DNA of 64,000 nt from Lampropedia cohaerens (GTDB taxonomy: Bacteria > Pseudomonadota > Gammaproteobacteria > Burkholderiales > Burkholderiaceae_C), in assembly GCF_001005215.1 (NCBI RefSeq), contig NZ_LBNQ01000023.1, forward strand, positions 62,001-126,000, read 5' to 3'. This document shows positions 52,410 through 61,844 of the stretch, piece by piece. The notes beneath the pieces are model-generated. The model made no database searches, was not told the DNA's origin, and was given only the letters and a program-made list of their open reading frames with translations. Position 1 is the stretch's first letter, and each line of letters starts with the position of its first letter. A program made the translations under genes and the position numbers.

Positions 52410-54278
52410 ATGAACAGCTTTTCAGAGGACCCATCGCAGTCACCTGCATCGGCGCGCGCTGATGCTGCGCCCTCACGTCAGGATGAGGAGCCCGCGCCGG
52501 CGCCGCTGCGCGCACGCATCCGGCGTCTGGTGCCTTATTTCGGCAGCCACCGCTGGGCCTGGTTGCTGGCGGTGCTGGCTTCGGTGCTGGCGGCGGCTTC
52601 GGAGCCGTTGATGGCCCACGCGCTCGGTCTGATCCTGGATGAAGGGTTCATCGAGAGCACGCTGCCGCTGTGGTGGATTCCGGCGGTGATGGTGGGCATC
52701 TTCATCATGCGTGGCATGGCACAGTTTGCGGGCCAGTACGCACTGGCGCGCATCACCAACAACGGCATGTTCCGCATCCGCACCTTGCTGTTCGAGCGCA
52801 TCCAGCGCGCCGACATGGGGCTGTACCGGCGCCAGTCGGCCAGCAAACTGGCCAACACCATCGTCTACGAGACGCAGAACGGTGCGCAGCAACTGGTTCA
52901 GGCCCTGCTGGGCATTTCCCGCGATGGCTTCACGCTGGTGGCGCTGGTGTGCTATTTGCTCTATCTGAACTGGCAGCTGACGCTGATCGTATTCCTGATG
53001 GTGCCGGTCATTGCCCTGGTGATGAAGACGCTGTCGCGGCGCCTTTACCGCATTACCAAGCTCAGCCAGCAGGCTACCGACGAGCTGGCCTACGTGGTTG
53101 AAGAAAATGCGCTGGCCCATCGCATGATCCGCCTGCATGCGGCGCAGACGCAGCAGTCGCAGCGCTTTGCCGGGCTGAGTCGCCGACTGGAAGGGCTGGC
53201 GGTGCGCAGCACCATCGCCTCGGCAGCCATGACGCCGACGACCCAGGTGCTCGCCGCAATCTCCCTGTCGATCATCATCTGCATCGCGCTGTGGCAAAGC
53301 CGCACCGGCAGCACCGTCATCACGGTGGGGGACTTCACCGCATTTGCCACCGCCATGCTGCTGCTGGTGGCGCCGATGCGCCGTCTCACCGACGTGGCCA
53401 ATCCGTTGACGCGGGGTGTGGCGGCCCTTGAGCGCGGCCTGAACCTGCTCGATAGCATGCAGCAGGAGCGCGGTGGCAATCACTGTGTCGAGCGCGCGCG
53501 CGGGGATTTGCGCCTGGAGGCCGTGTCTGTCCAGTTCGAAGGGCAGGCGGTGCCGGCGCTGCGCGCTATTCATCTGGAAGTGCCGGCAGGCCAGACGGTG
53601 GCGCTGGTCGGCCCGTCCGGCGCGGGCAAGACCACGCTGGTCAACCTGTTGCCACGCTTTATCGAGCCGACGGCCGGGCGCGTGCTGATCGATGGCACGC
53701 CGTTGCCGCAATGGGACATTGCCTGCCTGCGCCGGCAGATTGCGATGGTCAGCCAGGATGTCGTGATGCTGCACGTGAGCGTGGCCGAAAATGTGGCGCT
53801 GGGTGCGCAGCCGGATGAACAACGGGTGCTGCAGTGTCTGGAGGCAGCGAATCTGGGGGAGTTGGTCGAACGGCTTCCGCAGGGCATTCACACTGTGGTG
53901 GGCCACAATGCATCGCAGCTCTCGGGAGGCCAGCGTCAGCGCCTGGCGATTGCGCGAGCGCTGTACAAGGATGCGCCGATCCTGATCCTGGATGAGGCCA
54001 CTTCCGCGCTGGATACGCAGTCCGAGCGCCTGGTGCAGGAGGCGTTGCAACGCCTCATGCGCGGTCGCACGACGCTGGTGATTGCGCATCGTCTCTCTAC
54101 CATCGAGCACGCCGATCGGGTGGTGGTGATGGAGCAGGGCCGCATCGTTGAGCAGGGCACGCATGCGCAGTTGCTGCAGCGCGATGGTCTGTACGCGCGT
54201 CTGCACGCCGCGCCGGCCCAGGCCCAGACGGAGAACGGCATTGGTGCGGAGGCTGGCTCACCGGTTGCGCCAGCATGA
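52410..54278 (+). CDS. msbA: Lipid A export ABC transporter, ATP-binding/permease protein
   Basis: MsbA flips core lipid A across the inner membrane. The 622-residue half-transporter has a Ser/Ala/Asp-rich N-terminus, a six-helix transmembrane domain (about 35-330, with the coupling-helix region FRIRTLLFERIQRADMGLYRRQ), and an ATPase domain with Walker A GPSGAGKTT, Q-loop, the signature LSGGQRQRLAIARAL and Walker B ILILDEATSALD. ATG at 52410 is preferred over an in-frame GTG upstream. No waaA or lpxK neighbour. Confidence 0.9.
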   Translation: MNSFSEDPSQSPASARADAAPSRQDEEPAPAPLRARIRRLVPYFGSHRWAWLLAVLASVLAAASEPLMAHALGLILDEGFIESTLPLWWIPAVMVGIFIMRGMAQFAGQYALARITNNGMFRIRTLLFERIQRADMGLYRRQSASKLANTIVYETQNGAQQLVQALLGISRDGFTLVALVCYLLYLNWQLTLIVFLMVPVIALVMKTLSRRLYRITKLSQQATDELAYVVEENALAHRMIRLHAAQTQQSQRFAGLSRRLEGLAVRSTIASAAMTPTTQVLAAISLSIIICIALWQSRTGSTVITVGDFTAFATAMLLLVAPMRRLTDVANPLTRGVAALERGLNLLDSMQQERGGNHCVERARGDLRLEAVSVQFEGQAVPALRAIHLEVPAGQTVALVGPSGAGKTTLVNLLPRFIEPTAGRVLIDGTPLPQWDIACLRRQIAMVSQDVVMLHVSVAENVALGAQPDEQRVLQCLEAANLGELVERLPQGIHTVVGHNASQLSGGQRQRLAIARALYKDAPILILDEATSALDTQSERLVQEALQRLMRGRTTLVIAHRLSTIEHADRVVVMEQGRIVEQGTHAQLLQRDGLYARLHAAPAQAQTENGIGAEAGSPVAPA

Positions 54279-54407
54279 TGGCGCGATAATGCGACGCTTG
54301 GCGCTTCCGGGATGGGCAACGGGTACCCGCGGCGTGCCAAGCCAAGCTTTCTGAATTTGCATGGCGCCTTCGCAGACGGCGAGGCGTGCCAGACACTGAC
54401 CTTTGTT

Positions 54408-55883
54408 ATGACAACCACCGCCGACCAACTCTTTGCCGAACTGCAGACCATCGTGGGGCCCGAGCACGCTCGGCGCGACGGCGACCTGAGCGCATTCGAG
54501 CAGGATTGGCGCCAGCTTGCCAAGGGCAAGGCGCTGGCTGTGGTGCTGCCCGCCGATACCGCGCAGGTGGCGGCCGTGGTGCAGGCTTGCGCGGCCGCCA
54601 GGCGCTCTGGGCTGGCAGTCTCTATCGTGCCGCAAGGCGGCAATACCGGGCTGGTGCTGGGCGGCACGCCCGATGACTCCGGCCTGCAGGTGGTGCTCAG
54701 CCTGCGGCGCATGCAGACCATCCGCGCCATTGATCGGCAGAACCTGTCGATGACGGTGGATGCTGGCTGCATTCTGCAGAACTTGCAGGAGGCGGCGGCC
54801 GCCGAAGGCCTGCTGTTTCCCCTCAGCCTGGCTGCCGAAGGCAGCTGCGTGATCGGGGGCAATCTGGCCACCAACGCCGGCGGCACGCAGGTGGTGCGCT
54901 ATGGCAACACGCGCGACCTGTGCCTGGGGCTGGAGGTCGTCACTGCCGATGGCGCAATCTGGTGCGGGCTGTCGGGCCTGCGCAAGAACAATACGGGCTA
55001 CGATCTCAAGCACCTCATGATTGGCAGCGAAGGCACGCTGGGCATCATTACCGGGGCGACGATGAAGCTGTACCCGCAGCCCGTGGCCACCTGCTGTGCG
55101 TGGCTGGCGGTCGATTCGCTGGATCACGCGGTTGAACTACTCGCTCTGAGCCAGAAGCATCTGGCGTCGGGGCTGACGGGCTTCGAGGCGATGGAGCGCG
55201 ATGCGCTGGCGCTGGTCGAAAAGCACATGCCGCATCTGCGCATGCCGGTGGCCCTGGCCGCCGGTCAGGCCTTCATCCTGCTGGAGTATTCCGACGACGA
55301 GAGCCAGGAGCGCGCCCGTACGCGGCTGGAGGGCTTGCTGGAGGCCGCCTTCGAGGCCGAGCTGCTGACCGATGGTGCCGTGGCGCAGAGCATGGAGCAG
55401 GCCCAGCGCATGTGGGACATTCGCGAGCACATCACGCTGGCCCAGGCGGCCGAAGGGCTGCACCTCAAGCACGACGTATCGGTGCCGTCCTCGCAGATTC
55501 CCGCCTTTGTGCGCAAGGCCAAGGCGGAGCTGGCCAAGGTGCTGCCGGATGCGCGGGTGATCAATTTCGGCCATCTCGGTGACGGCAACCTGCACTTCAA
55601 CGTCCAGGCGCCCGAGGGGGCCGATGCACGCGACTTCGTGGATACGCAGCAGCGCGTGGCCGAGCGCGCCATCTACGACTGCGTCAATGCCTTCGGTGGC
55701 TCGTTCTCGGCCGAGCATGGGGTGGGGCGGCTCAAGCGCCACGATCTGGCGCAGTACAAGGACCCGGTGGCGCTTTCCATGATGCGTTCCATCAAGCAGG
55801 CGCTGGATCCGCTCAACTTGCTCAATCCCCACGTACTTTTGCCGGAAGTGGCCGCAACATCCCCGGAGGTCGCGCATGACTGA
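54408..55883 (+). CDS. FAD-linked oxidase, D-2-hydroxyglutarate/D-lactate dehydrogenase type
   Basis: A 491-residue flavoprotein of the FAD-binding PCMH family: [12 protein letters not shown] and [31 protein letters not shown] in the FAD domain (about 45-220), and [14 protein letters not shown] plus [12 protein letters not shown] in the C-terminal domain, which are the metal-binding motifs of GlcD-, Dld- and D2HGDH-like enzymes. It likely oxidises a D-2-hydroxyacid with an unknown acceptor. Overlaps thyA by 8 bp. The open frame upstream to 54312 is not used. Confidence 0.87.
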   Translation: MTTTADQLFAELQTIVGPEHARRDGDLSAFEQDWRQLAKGKALAVVLPADTAQVAAVVQACAAARRSGLAVSIVPQGGNTGLVLGGTPDDSGLQVVLSLRRMQTIRAIDRQNLSMTVDAGCILQNLQEAAAAEGLLFPLSLAAEGSCVIGGNLATNAGGTQVVRYGNTRDLCLGLEVVTADGAIWCGLSGLRKNNTGYDLKHLMIGSEGTLGIITGATMKLYPQPVATCCAWLAVDSLDHAVELLALSQKHLASGLTGFEAMERDALALVEKHMPHLRMPVALAAGQAFILLEYSDDESQERARTRLEGLLEAAFEAELLTDGAVAQSMEQAQRMWDIREHITLAQAAEGLHLKHDVSVPSSQIPAFVRKAKAELAKVLPDARVINFGHLGDGNLHFNVQAPEGADARDFVDTQQRVAERAIYDCVNAFGGSFSAEHGVGRLKRHDLAQYKDPVALSMMRSIKQALDPLNLLNPHVLLPEVAATSPEVAHD

Positions 55884-56685
55884 GCCCGTTTGCTGCCAGT
55901 ACGAGGAATTGCTGCGCCACGTTTACACGCATGGCACGCCCAAGAGTGACCGCACTGGCACCGGTACGCGCAGCGTGTTCGGCTACCAGATGCGCTTTGA
56001 CCTGCGTCAGGGTTTCCCGCTGGTGACGACCAAGAAGGTGCACCTCAAGTCCATCATTTACGAGCTGCTGTGGTTTCTGCGCGGTGACCGCAATGTGCGC
56101 TGGCTGCAGGAGCATGGCGTGACCATCTGGGACGAATGGGCCCGCGATGACGGGGATCTTGGACCGGTCTATGGCGTGCAATGGCGCAGCTGGCCCACGC
56201 CTGATGGTGGCCACATTGACCAGATCGCCCAGGTCATCGAGACGCTCAGGACCAACCCTGATTCACGCCGCATCATCGTCAGCGCATGGAACGTCGCCGA
56301 GCTCGACCAGATGGCACTGATGCCCTGCCACGCGTTCTTCCAGTTCTACGTGGCCGATGGCAGGCTCAGCTGCCAGCTCTACCAGCGTAGCGCCGACCTG
56401 TTTCTGGGGGTGCCCTTCAACATCGCCAGCTACGCGCTGCTGACGCACATGGTGGCGCAGCAGGCCGACCTGGCTGTGGGGGATTTCATCTGGACCGGTG
56501 GCGATTGCCACATTTACGACAATCATGTCGAGCAGGTGCGCGAGCAGCTGGGTCGCACGCCTTATCCCTATCCGCAACTGGTCATCAAGCGTCGGCCGCC
56601 TTCGATCTCGGATTACCGGTTCGAGGACTTCGAGGTGGTGGGCTACCAGCACCATCCAGCCATCAAGGCACCCGTAGCGGTCTAG
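55876..56685 (+). CDS. thyA: Thymidylate synthase
   Basis: ThyA makes dTMP from dUMP with methylene-tetrahydrofolate. The 269-residue protein has the catalytic Cys151 in [30 protein letters not shown], and HIYDNHVEQ for substrate binding, full length at 269. It overlaps the FAD-dehydrogenase by 8 bp. folA is not next to it. Confidence 0.98.
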   Translation: MTEPVCCQYEELLRHVYTHGTPKSDRTGTGTRSVFGYQMRFDLRQGFPLVTTKKVHLKSIIYELLWFLRGDRNVRWLQEHGVTIWDEWARDDGDLGPVYGVQWRSWPTPDGGHIDQIAQVIETLRTNPDSRRIIVSAWNVAELDQMALMPCHAFFQFYVADGRLSCQLYQRSADLFLGVPFNIASYALLTHMVAQQADLAVGDFIWTGGDCHIYDNHVEQVREQLGRTPYPYPQLVIKRRPPSISDYRFEDFEVVGYQHHPAIKAPVAV

Positions 56686-56694
56686 CGGCGCCGT

Positions 56695-57369
56695 TCAGGC
56701 AGCGGTGACCAGTGCCTGCGCCTCCACTTCGGCCAGATGCGGCAGCGTATTGAAGCTGCGCAGTGTGGAGCGGCGTGGGCCGAGCACGATTTCGCTGACG
56801 GCGCTGTTGCGCAGCTGCATGTTCAGGCCGATCATGGCGTGCGCCGGGGCCGCCAGGGTCGCTGCCACCAGCGTCGAGATGGGCCCCCCACTGCTGAGGA
56901 GCAATACGTTCTGACCTTGATGGGTTGTGCGCAGTTGCTCCAGCGCCCGGAGAAGGGTTGCCTGAAAGCATGTCCACTCCGGCATGCCCGCTGGGGTGAT
57001 GCGCCCATCGATCCACATGGCCAGCGCCTTGCACAGCGCAGCGAAATGCGCGCGTCTGGTCTGCGCGTCGAGAGGCCTGGGTTGCGCCAGATGGGCTGCC
57101 TTCAGCAGCGCCTCGGCGTCATATTCGTCAAGTGCTGGCCAGCGCCTGGCGCGTTGCGCCCAATCGCTGCGGCTGCCGCGCGCCATTGCTGTCAGGGTCT
57201 GTGCATGCCGGCGCAGGGTGCCGGAATAGATAGCGTCGAATGTCAGGCCATGTGCGCGCCAGTACGCACCCAGGCGCTCCGCCTGGCGTTGTCCCGTCGG
57301 GCTCAGGCAGTCGTAATCGGCGGCGCCCAGGGATGCCTGCCCATGTCGCACGAGGTAGAGGTTGGCCAT
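56695..57369 (-). CDS. Histidine phosphatase family protein
   Basis: A 224-residue histidine-phosphatase (phosphoglycerate-mutase-like) protein with the catalytic motif YLVRHGQA near the N-terminus and a second histidine region LLLSSGGPIS, where the usual GGxI histidine is replaced by serine. DTLR-like SGTLRRHAQT holds the arginine. Substrate unknown. Ends 9 bp from convergent thyA. Confidence 0.85.
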   Translation of the reverse strand: MANLYLVRHGQASLGAADYDCLSPTGQRQAERLGAYWRAHGLTFDAIYSGTLRRHAQTLTAMARGSRSDWAQRARRWPALDEYDAEALLKAAHLAQPRPLDAQTRRAHFAALCKALAMWIDGRITPAGMPEWTCFQATLLRALEQLRTTHQGQNVLLLSSGGPISTLVAATLAAPAHAMIGLNMQLRNSAVSEIVLGPRRSTLRSFNTLPHLAEVEAQALVTAA

Positions 57370-57433
57370 GCACTGCATTGTGCAAAGCCGATGGGCGCGC
57401 GCCTGTCACAGGCAGGACTGGGCGGCAAGTGAT

Positions 57434-58162
57434 CTATGGCAGGCGCGCCAGCCACTGTTGCAGAACCTGATTGACCAACTCGGGCTGCTCCAGCGTGCTG
57501 AGATGACCGCAGCGTGGAATGATCGCCAGTTCCGATCGCGGTATCAGCCCGTGCATTTCCTCGGCCAGCGCCGGAGGCGTGAGCGCATCGCTGTCGCCGA
57601 CGATGATTAATGTGGGGCAGGCGATGGCGGCCAGACCGGCGCGGGCGTCGGGACGCGCGGCGATGGCGGTTTGCTGGCGGATGTAAGCGTCGGAGCCGGT
57701 GTCCTCTGCCATGGCCAGCACTAGCTGGCGCAATGTGGCGTCACTGGCGGCTTGCGGATGCACCGAGCGCGGGAAACTCAGCTCTGTTGCCAGTGTCAGC
57801 TTGCCCTGTGCTGCCAGTGCAATCATGCGCTGGCGGTTTTCGCGGGACTCTTCGGTATCTGCACGCGCGGAAGAGTCAAGAATTGCCAGCGCCGCGACCC
57901 GATGTGGCGCTTGGCGCAGGATTTCGAAACTGATGTAGCCGCCCATCGACAGCCCCATCAAGATGAATCGTGGCGGAGCCTCCTCCAGGATTGCCGCAGC
58001 CAGCGCTGCGATGCTGGCATGCCGAGTCGGGCTGGCGATACAGATACTGCCATGGCGCCATAGCACAGGCAACTGCGGCGCAAACAGGCGCGGTGAGCAC
58101 GCCAGCCCCGGAATGAGAACGATGGGGCAGGCGGAAACGTTGGACCCTGAAGGAGAGGACAT
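57434..58162 (-). CDS. Alpha/beta hydrolase
   Basis: A 242-residue alpha/beta hydrolase with the nucleophile elbow GLSMGG, the acid in VGDSDALTP and the histidine in RCGHLSTLEQP. The oxyanion region LIPGLACSPRLF matches the esterase/BioH type. Substrate unknown. It lies 39 bp after gph and 64 bp before the phosphatase in the same direction, possibly one transcript. Confidence 0.87.
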   Translation of the reverse strand: MSSPSGSNVSACPIVLIPGLACSPRLFAPQLPVLWRHGSICIASPTRHASIAALAAAILEEAPPRFILMGLSMGGYISFEILRQAPHRVAALAILDSSARADTEESRENRQRMIALAAQGKLTLATELSFPRSVHPQAASDATLRQLVLAMAEDTGSDAYIRQQTAIAARPDARAGLAAIACPTLIIVGDSDALTPPALAEEMHGLIPRSELAIIPRCGHLSTLEQPELVNQVLQQWLARLP

Positions 58163-58201
58163 GGCGGTAATCGCTATAAAAGAAACACGCGCGACATGAC
58201 T

Positions 58202-58906
58202 TCAGGCGCTGCGGGGCGGCAGTTGCGTGGCAATCTCGGCGATGGAATCGAAATAGCCATCGGCAGGTACCTGCTCCACAGGTTGGCCATGGTTGAAACC
58301 GTAGCGCATCAATACTACCGGACAGCCGGCGGCACGCGCGGCGGCCGCGTCATTGGCCGAATCGCCAATCATCAGCGCTTGCGCTGGCGCCACCTGCAGC
58401 CGCTCGCAGGCCTTGCGCAGTGGCAGCGGATCCGGCTTGCGGCGCGCGAAGCTGTCTCCGCCGTAGAGAAAAGCGATGTAGGCGTCTAGCCCCGTCGCAG
58501 ACAGTAGCGGTTCGGCCAGCCGGGTGGGCTTGTTGGTGACGACCGCCATCGGGTAGCCCTTGCGGTGCAGGCACTGCAGGCCTTCGCGAACGCCGGGGTA
58601 CAGTCTGGCAAGCTGGTGCTGCTGTGCCTCGTAGGCCCGCAGGTAGCCTTCCATGGCCGGCGCGTACAGCGCCTGTACGGCCGCCTCGTCCGACGCGCGT
58701 CCGTCCTGCTCAAGTGCGCGTGTTAGTACGCTGCGGATCAAGTGCTCCGATCCCTTGCCGATGGTGTGGGCAATGTGGGTGCGATCAGGGCCGGGCAGGC
58801 CCAGCCCGGCCAGCATGTCTGCAAGGGCGTGTTCGAATTCGTCCAGGGTATCGATCAGTGTGCCATCCAGGTCCAGGAGGATGGCGTGGGGGCGGTGCAC
58901 AGTCAC
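58202..58906 (-). CDS. gph: Phosphoglycolate phosphatase (HAD family)
   Basis: Gph removes phosphate from 2-phosphoglycolate made by oxygen damage to DNA or RuBisCO. From a GTG at 58906 the protein has 234 residues: motif I ILLDLDGTLIDT, motif II VVTNKP, motif III lysine near FARRKPDPLPL, and motif IV MIGDSANDAAAA. An ATG at 58978 would add 24 unlike residues and start back-to-back with rodA; GTG is preferred but uncertain. gph next to rodA is unusual; related HAD phosphatases cannot be fully excluded. Confidence 0.85.
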   Translation of the reverse strand: MTVHRPHAILLDLDGTLIDTLDEFEHALADMLAGLGLPGPDRTHIAHTIGKGSEHLIRSVLTRALEQDGRASDEAAVQALYAPAMEGYLRAYEAQQHQLARLYPGVREGLQCLHRKGYPMAVVTNKPTRLAEPLLSATGLDAYIAFLYGGDSFARRKPDPLPLRKACERLQVAPAQALMIGDSANDAAAARAAGCPVVLMRYGFNHGQPVEQVPADGYFDSIAEIATQLPPRSA

Positions 58907-58977
58907 GTTGGCTCGGGCAGGAGGTGATTCAGGGCAGGCAGCGAGCTCATGCCACGCCGCACAACGATAATAAGGCA

Positions 58978-60216
58978 ATGGCTGTAACCCTTAATAAAAC
59001 GCCCTGGTACCGGTTGGTGCTGGGCATGTTTCAACGTTTCGATGGCGGGCTGATCCTGGCCATCCTGTTCATGGCTGCGCTGGGGATGATTGCGATGTAC
59101 TCGGCCGGCTTTGATTTCACGGGACGATTTGCCACGCACGTGCGCAACATGCTGCTGGCTGCGGGTATTCTGTTCGTGGTTGCGCAGTTTCCGCCGCACC
59201 GGCTCATGCAGCTGGCACTGCCACTGTATCTGGTTGGCATCGTGCTCTTGCTAGGAGTGGAATTTTTCGGGGTGATCCGAAACGGCGCACAGCGCTGGAT
59301 CAACCTCGGCATCGTCATTCAGCCCAGTGAAATCATGAAGATTGCTGCACCGTTCGTGCTGGCATGGTGGTTCCAGCAGCGCAGCGCGCCGCTGCGCGCC
59401 TCCGACTATGCGGTTGCAACGGTGCTGTTGGCAGTTCCGGTGGCGTTGATTCTGCGACAGCCAGATCTCGGCACGGCGCTGCTGGTGCTGGGTGCGGGGC
59501 TTGCGGTGATCTTTTTTGCAGGGCTGCCGTGGAAGCTGGTGCTGCCGCCCGCTTTAATAGCCGTGATCGGCATCACCTTGATCGTGGCATTTGAGTCGCA
59601 GCTGTGCCAGGACGGGCTGGACTGGGTGATTCTGCACGACTATCAGAAAACGCGGGTATGCACGTTGCTTGATCCCTACCACGACCCGCTGGGGCGGGGC
59701 TTTCACATCATTCAGGGCATGATCGCAATCGGCTCTGGCGGCTTGTGGGGCAAGGGGTTCATGTCCGGCACGCAGACCCATCTGGAGTTCATCCCCGAGC
59801 GCACCACCGACTTCATCTATGCGGCGTTTGCCGAGGAGTTCGGTCTCGTTGGCACGGTAGCGCTGCTGGTGGGCTTCTTGTTCCTGATCTGCCGTGCGCT
59901 GATCATTTCCTATCGTGCCAGGACTCTGTTTGGCCGGCTGATGGCCGCCTCGATTGCCATGTCGATCTTTACCTACGCTTTCGTCAACATGGGCATGGTG
60001 ATGGGGGTGCTGCCGGTTGTCGGGGTGCCGCTGCCGTTTGTCAGTTATGGCGGCACGGCGATGGTTTCGCTGGGCCTGACGCTGGGCATTCTGATGGCGA
60101 TTGCGCGCGACGCCGCCATCAAGCCGCCAAGCATCGACTACGCTTGTTGGGACAACAGCCGCTTCAACACGCGACGCATGGGCGATGAGGCAGGCGGCGC
60201 TATGGTGCGCGGTTGA
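58978..60216 (+). CDS. rodA: Rod shape-determining peptidoglycan polymerase RodA
   Basis: RodA is a SEDS-family glycosyltransferase that builds the cylinder wall with PBP2. The 412-residue membrane protein has about ten helices and the SEDS motifs GAQRWINLG, QPSEIMKIA, RQPDLGTALLVL, HFIPERTTDF-like LEFIPERTTDFIYAAFAEEFG and GVPLPFVSYGGTAM. ATG at 58978 follows AAGG. mreBCD and mrdA are not neighbours. It overlaps the convergent methyltransferase by 17 bp. Confidence 0.95.
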   Translation: MAVTLNKTPWYRLVLGMFQRFDGGLILAILFMAALGMIAMYSAGFDFTGRFATHVRNMLLAAGILFVVAQFPPHRLMQLALPLYLVGIVLLLGVEFFGVIRNGAQRWINLGIVIQPSEIMKIAAPFVLAWWFQQRSAPLRASDYAVATVLLAVPVALILRQPDLGTALLVLGAGLAVIFFAGLPWKLVLPPALIAVIGITLIVAFESQLCQDGLDWVILHDYQKTRVCTLLDPYHDPLGRGFHIIQGMIAIGSGGLWGKGFMSGTQTHLEFIPERTTDFIYAAFAEEFGLVGTVALLVGFLFLICRALIISYRARTLFGRLMAASIAMSIFTYAFVNMGMVMGVLPVVGVPLPFVSYGGTAMVSLGLTLGILMAIARDAAIKPPSIDYACWDNSRFNTRRMGDEAGGAMVRG

Positions 60217-60991
60217 CGGCAGCAGCCCGTGTCGCCTTGGCGCGCAGCGGCTTCCAGCCGGCCTCCAGCATGCGAACGCCCTGGACCTTCTTGGTGGCCG
60301 TCAGGAAATAGGTGCTGCCGCACAGCGGCAGGCGGTCTTCGGCGAGTCGGTCAATCCAGGCCAGGCGTTCGTACCACTGCTGCTTCGTAAATGGCGGAAT
60401 GTGGCAGCCAAACCAAACCTGCTCGACCTCGAAGTTCAGCAGGTGCAGCCAGTCGCGCAGGCGGAGATAGCCAATGGGCTTGCCCAACTGGGTCTGCGAC
60501 CGGGACGGGCGGCTGGCCAGCCAGAAGCGCGCGGGGTTGAAGCCGCTGACGATCAGCTGGCCTTCCGGGCGCAGCACCCGCGTGGCTTCGCGCAAGGCCG
60601 CGTGAGGCTGGTGACACGCTTCCAGCCCGTGGGGCATGACAATGAGGTCAAACTGGTCCGCGCCAAAGGGCAGCGCCTCCGGTGCCGCGTACAGGGCTGG
60701 CGGGGATGGTTGCCGACTGCTGCCCGGCTGGGTATGCTCGTGGGTTTGTGTGCTGACGCTGCGCGCATCGGCAGGCCATGTCTCTGGCGTCTCGACGCCG
60801 ACGCGCCAGGCACCCTGGATACGGCTGGTGCGCAGTGCCTCGATGGTGGCCACGCCAATGTGCAGTGCGTGGTAGCCGAAGATCTTGTCCACGACCTCGT
60901 CGTAATGGCGCTGCTGCCAGTCGCGCACGTACTGGCCGGTGGCGCTGCAATCCAGCCAGGCATCAAAAGAAAGTGAGTGTGTCGCCACCAT
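60200..60991 (-). CDS. Class I SAM-dependent methyltransferase (gloB neighbour)
   Basis: A 263-residue methyltransferase with a Rossmann fold: GYHALHIGVATIE, ALPFGADQFDLIVMPHGLE as the post-III region and LRPEGQLIVSGFNP. The N-terminus (SFDAWLDCSATGQYVRDWQQ) is typical of the family found beside gloB in betaproteobacteria. Substrate unknown. Its ATG shares two bases with the gloB start (CATG), and its 3' end overlaps rodA by 17 bp. Confidence 0.85.
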   Translation of the reverse strand: MVATHSLSFDAWLDCSATGQYVRDWQQRHYDEVVDKIFGYHALHIGVATIEALRTSRIQGAWRVGVETPETWPADARSVSTQTHEHTQPGSSRQPSPPALYAAPEALPFGADQFDLIVMPHGLEACHQPHAALREATRVLRPEGQLIVSGFNPARFWLASRPSRSQTQLGKPIGYLRLRDWLHLLNFEVEQVWFGCHIPPFTKQQWYERLAWIDRLAEDRLPLCGSTYFLTATKKVQGVRMLEAGWKPLRAKATRAAAVNRAP

Positions 60992-61781
60992 GTCGAAAAT
61001 GTACCTGCAACCGCTGGCTGCACTGTCGGATAACTACATCTGGCTGCTGCACGATGGCAGCAACGCGCTGATTGTCGATCCTGGCCAGGCGGAACCCGTG
61101 CTGCACGCCGTCAGTGAAAGGCATCTGCGCGTGCAGGCGGTATTGGTCACGCATCACCATGGCGACCATACCGCCGGATTGCCGGCGTTGCAACAAACGC
61201 TGGCGGTGCAGGCATTCGGGCCTGCGGACGAGGCCATTGCAGCGCTGGATGTGCGCGTGCGCGCAGGCGATCGCGTGCAGGCACTGGGACTGGACTGGCA
61301 GGTGCTGGCCGTTCCCGGCCATACGGCAGGTCATATCGCATTCTTCCATCCCAGCGTGCCGCTGCAGACAGGTACGGCGCCGGTGCTGTTCTGCGGAGAC
61401 ACCTTGTTTGCGGCAGGATGCGGGCGCATCTTTGAGGGCACTGCTGCGCAGATGCTGGCTTCGCTGGAAGGGCTTGCCACCTTGCCGGATGCAACCCTGG
61501 TGTGCTGCGGGCATGAGTACACCGTGTCCAATCTTCGTTTCGCAGCAGCGGTTGAGCCCGATAATGTTGCTGTTTCTCAGGCGCGCGCGCGCGCGCTGGC
61601 ATTGCGCGCCGATGGCCTGCCGACCGTGCCGACAACGCTTGCAGATGAGCGCGCGGTCAATCCATTCCTGCGCAGCCGCCTGCCTGGCGTGCGGCGCGCG
61701 GTGGCGCAGTGGCTTGGCCATGCGCCTGCCGACGATGCGGGCTGGTTTGCGGCGCTGCGTGAGTGGAAGAACGTCTTCTGA
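60990..61781 (+). CDS. gloB: Hydroxyacylglutathione hydrolase (glyoxalase II)
   Basis: GloB hydrolyses S-lactoylglutathione in the methylglyoxal pathway. The metallo-beta-lactamase fold has THHHGDH, the DTLFAAGCGRIFEGT segment and CCGHEYTVSNLRFA. From ATG at 60990 it is 263 residues; ATG at 60999 (MYLQPLAALSDNYIWLL) equals the classic GloB start and is a strong alternative. Divergent from the methyltransferase with overlapping start codons. Confidence 0.93.
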   Translation: MSKMYLQPLAALSDNYIWLLHDGSNALIVDPGQAEPVLHAVSERHLRVQAVLVTHHHGDHTAGLPALQQTLAVQAFGPADEAIAALDVRVRAGDRVQALGLDWQVLAVPGHTAGHIAFFHPSVPLQTGTAPVLFCGDTLFAAGCGRIFEGTAAQMLASLEGLATLPDATLVCCGHEYTVSNLRFAAAVEPDNVAVSQARARALALRADGLPTVPTTLADERAVNPFLRSRLPGVRRAVAQWLGHAPADDAGWFAALREWKNVF

Positions 61782-61805
61782 CCGAGCCATCGCTGCGGTT
61801 GCTGT

Positions 61806-61835
61806 GGCCCCCTTTGGGGCCGATCTTATTCTTTG
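61806..61835 (+). terminator. Weak intrinsic terminator after gloB
   Basis: GGCCCC (61806-61811) pairs with GGGGCC (61816-61821) around CTTT, followed by an AT-rich tract with GATCTTATTCTTT. The T-run is interrupted. It lies 24 bp beyond gloB and just before mltD. Confidence 0.55.
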
Positions 61836-61844
61836 CTTTTCCCC

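Noticed and set aside
52473-54206. 577-codon minus-strand open frame opposite msbA
   Set aside because: Shadow of the msbA frame; no recognisable domains, His/Gln/Arg rich.
57434-57600. BioH assignment for the alpha/beta hydrolase
   Set aside because: Catalytic motifs fit, but they are shared by many esterases and no biotin genes are nearby, so only the fold is named.
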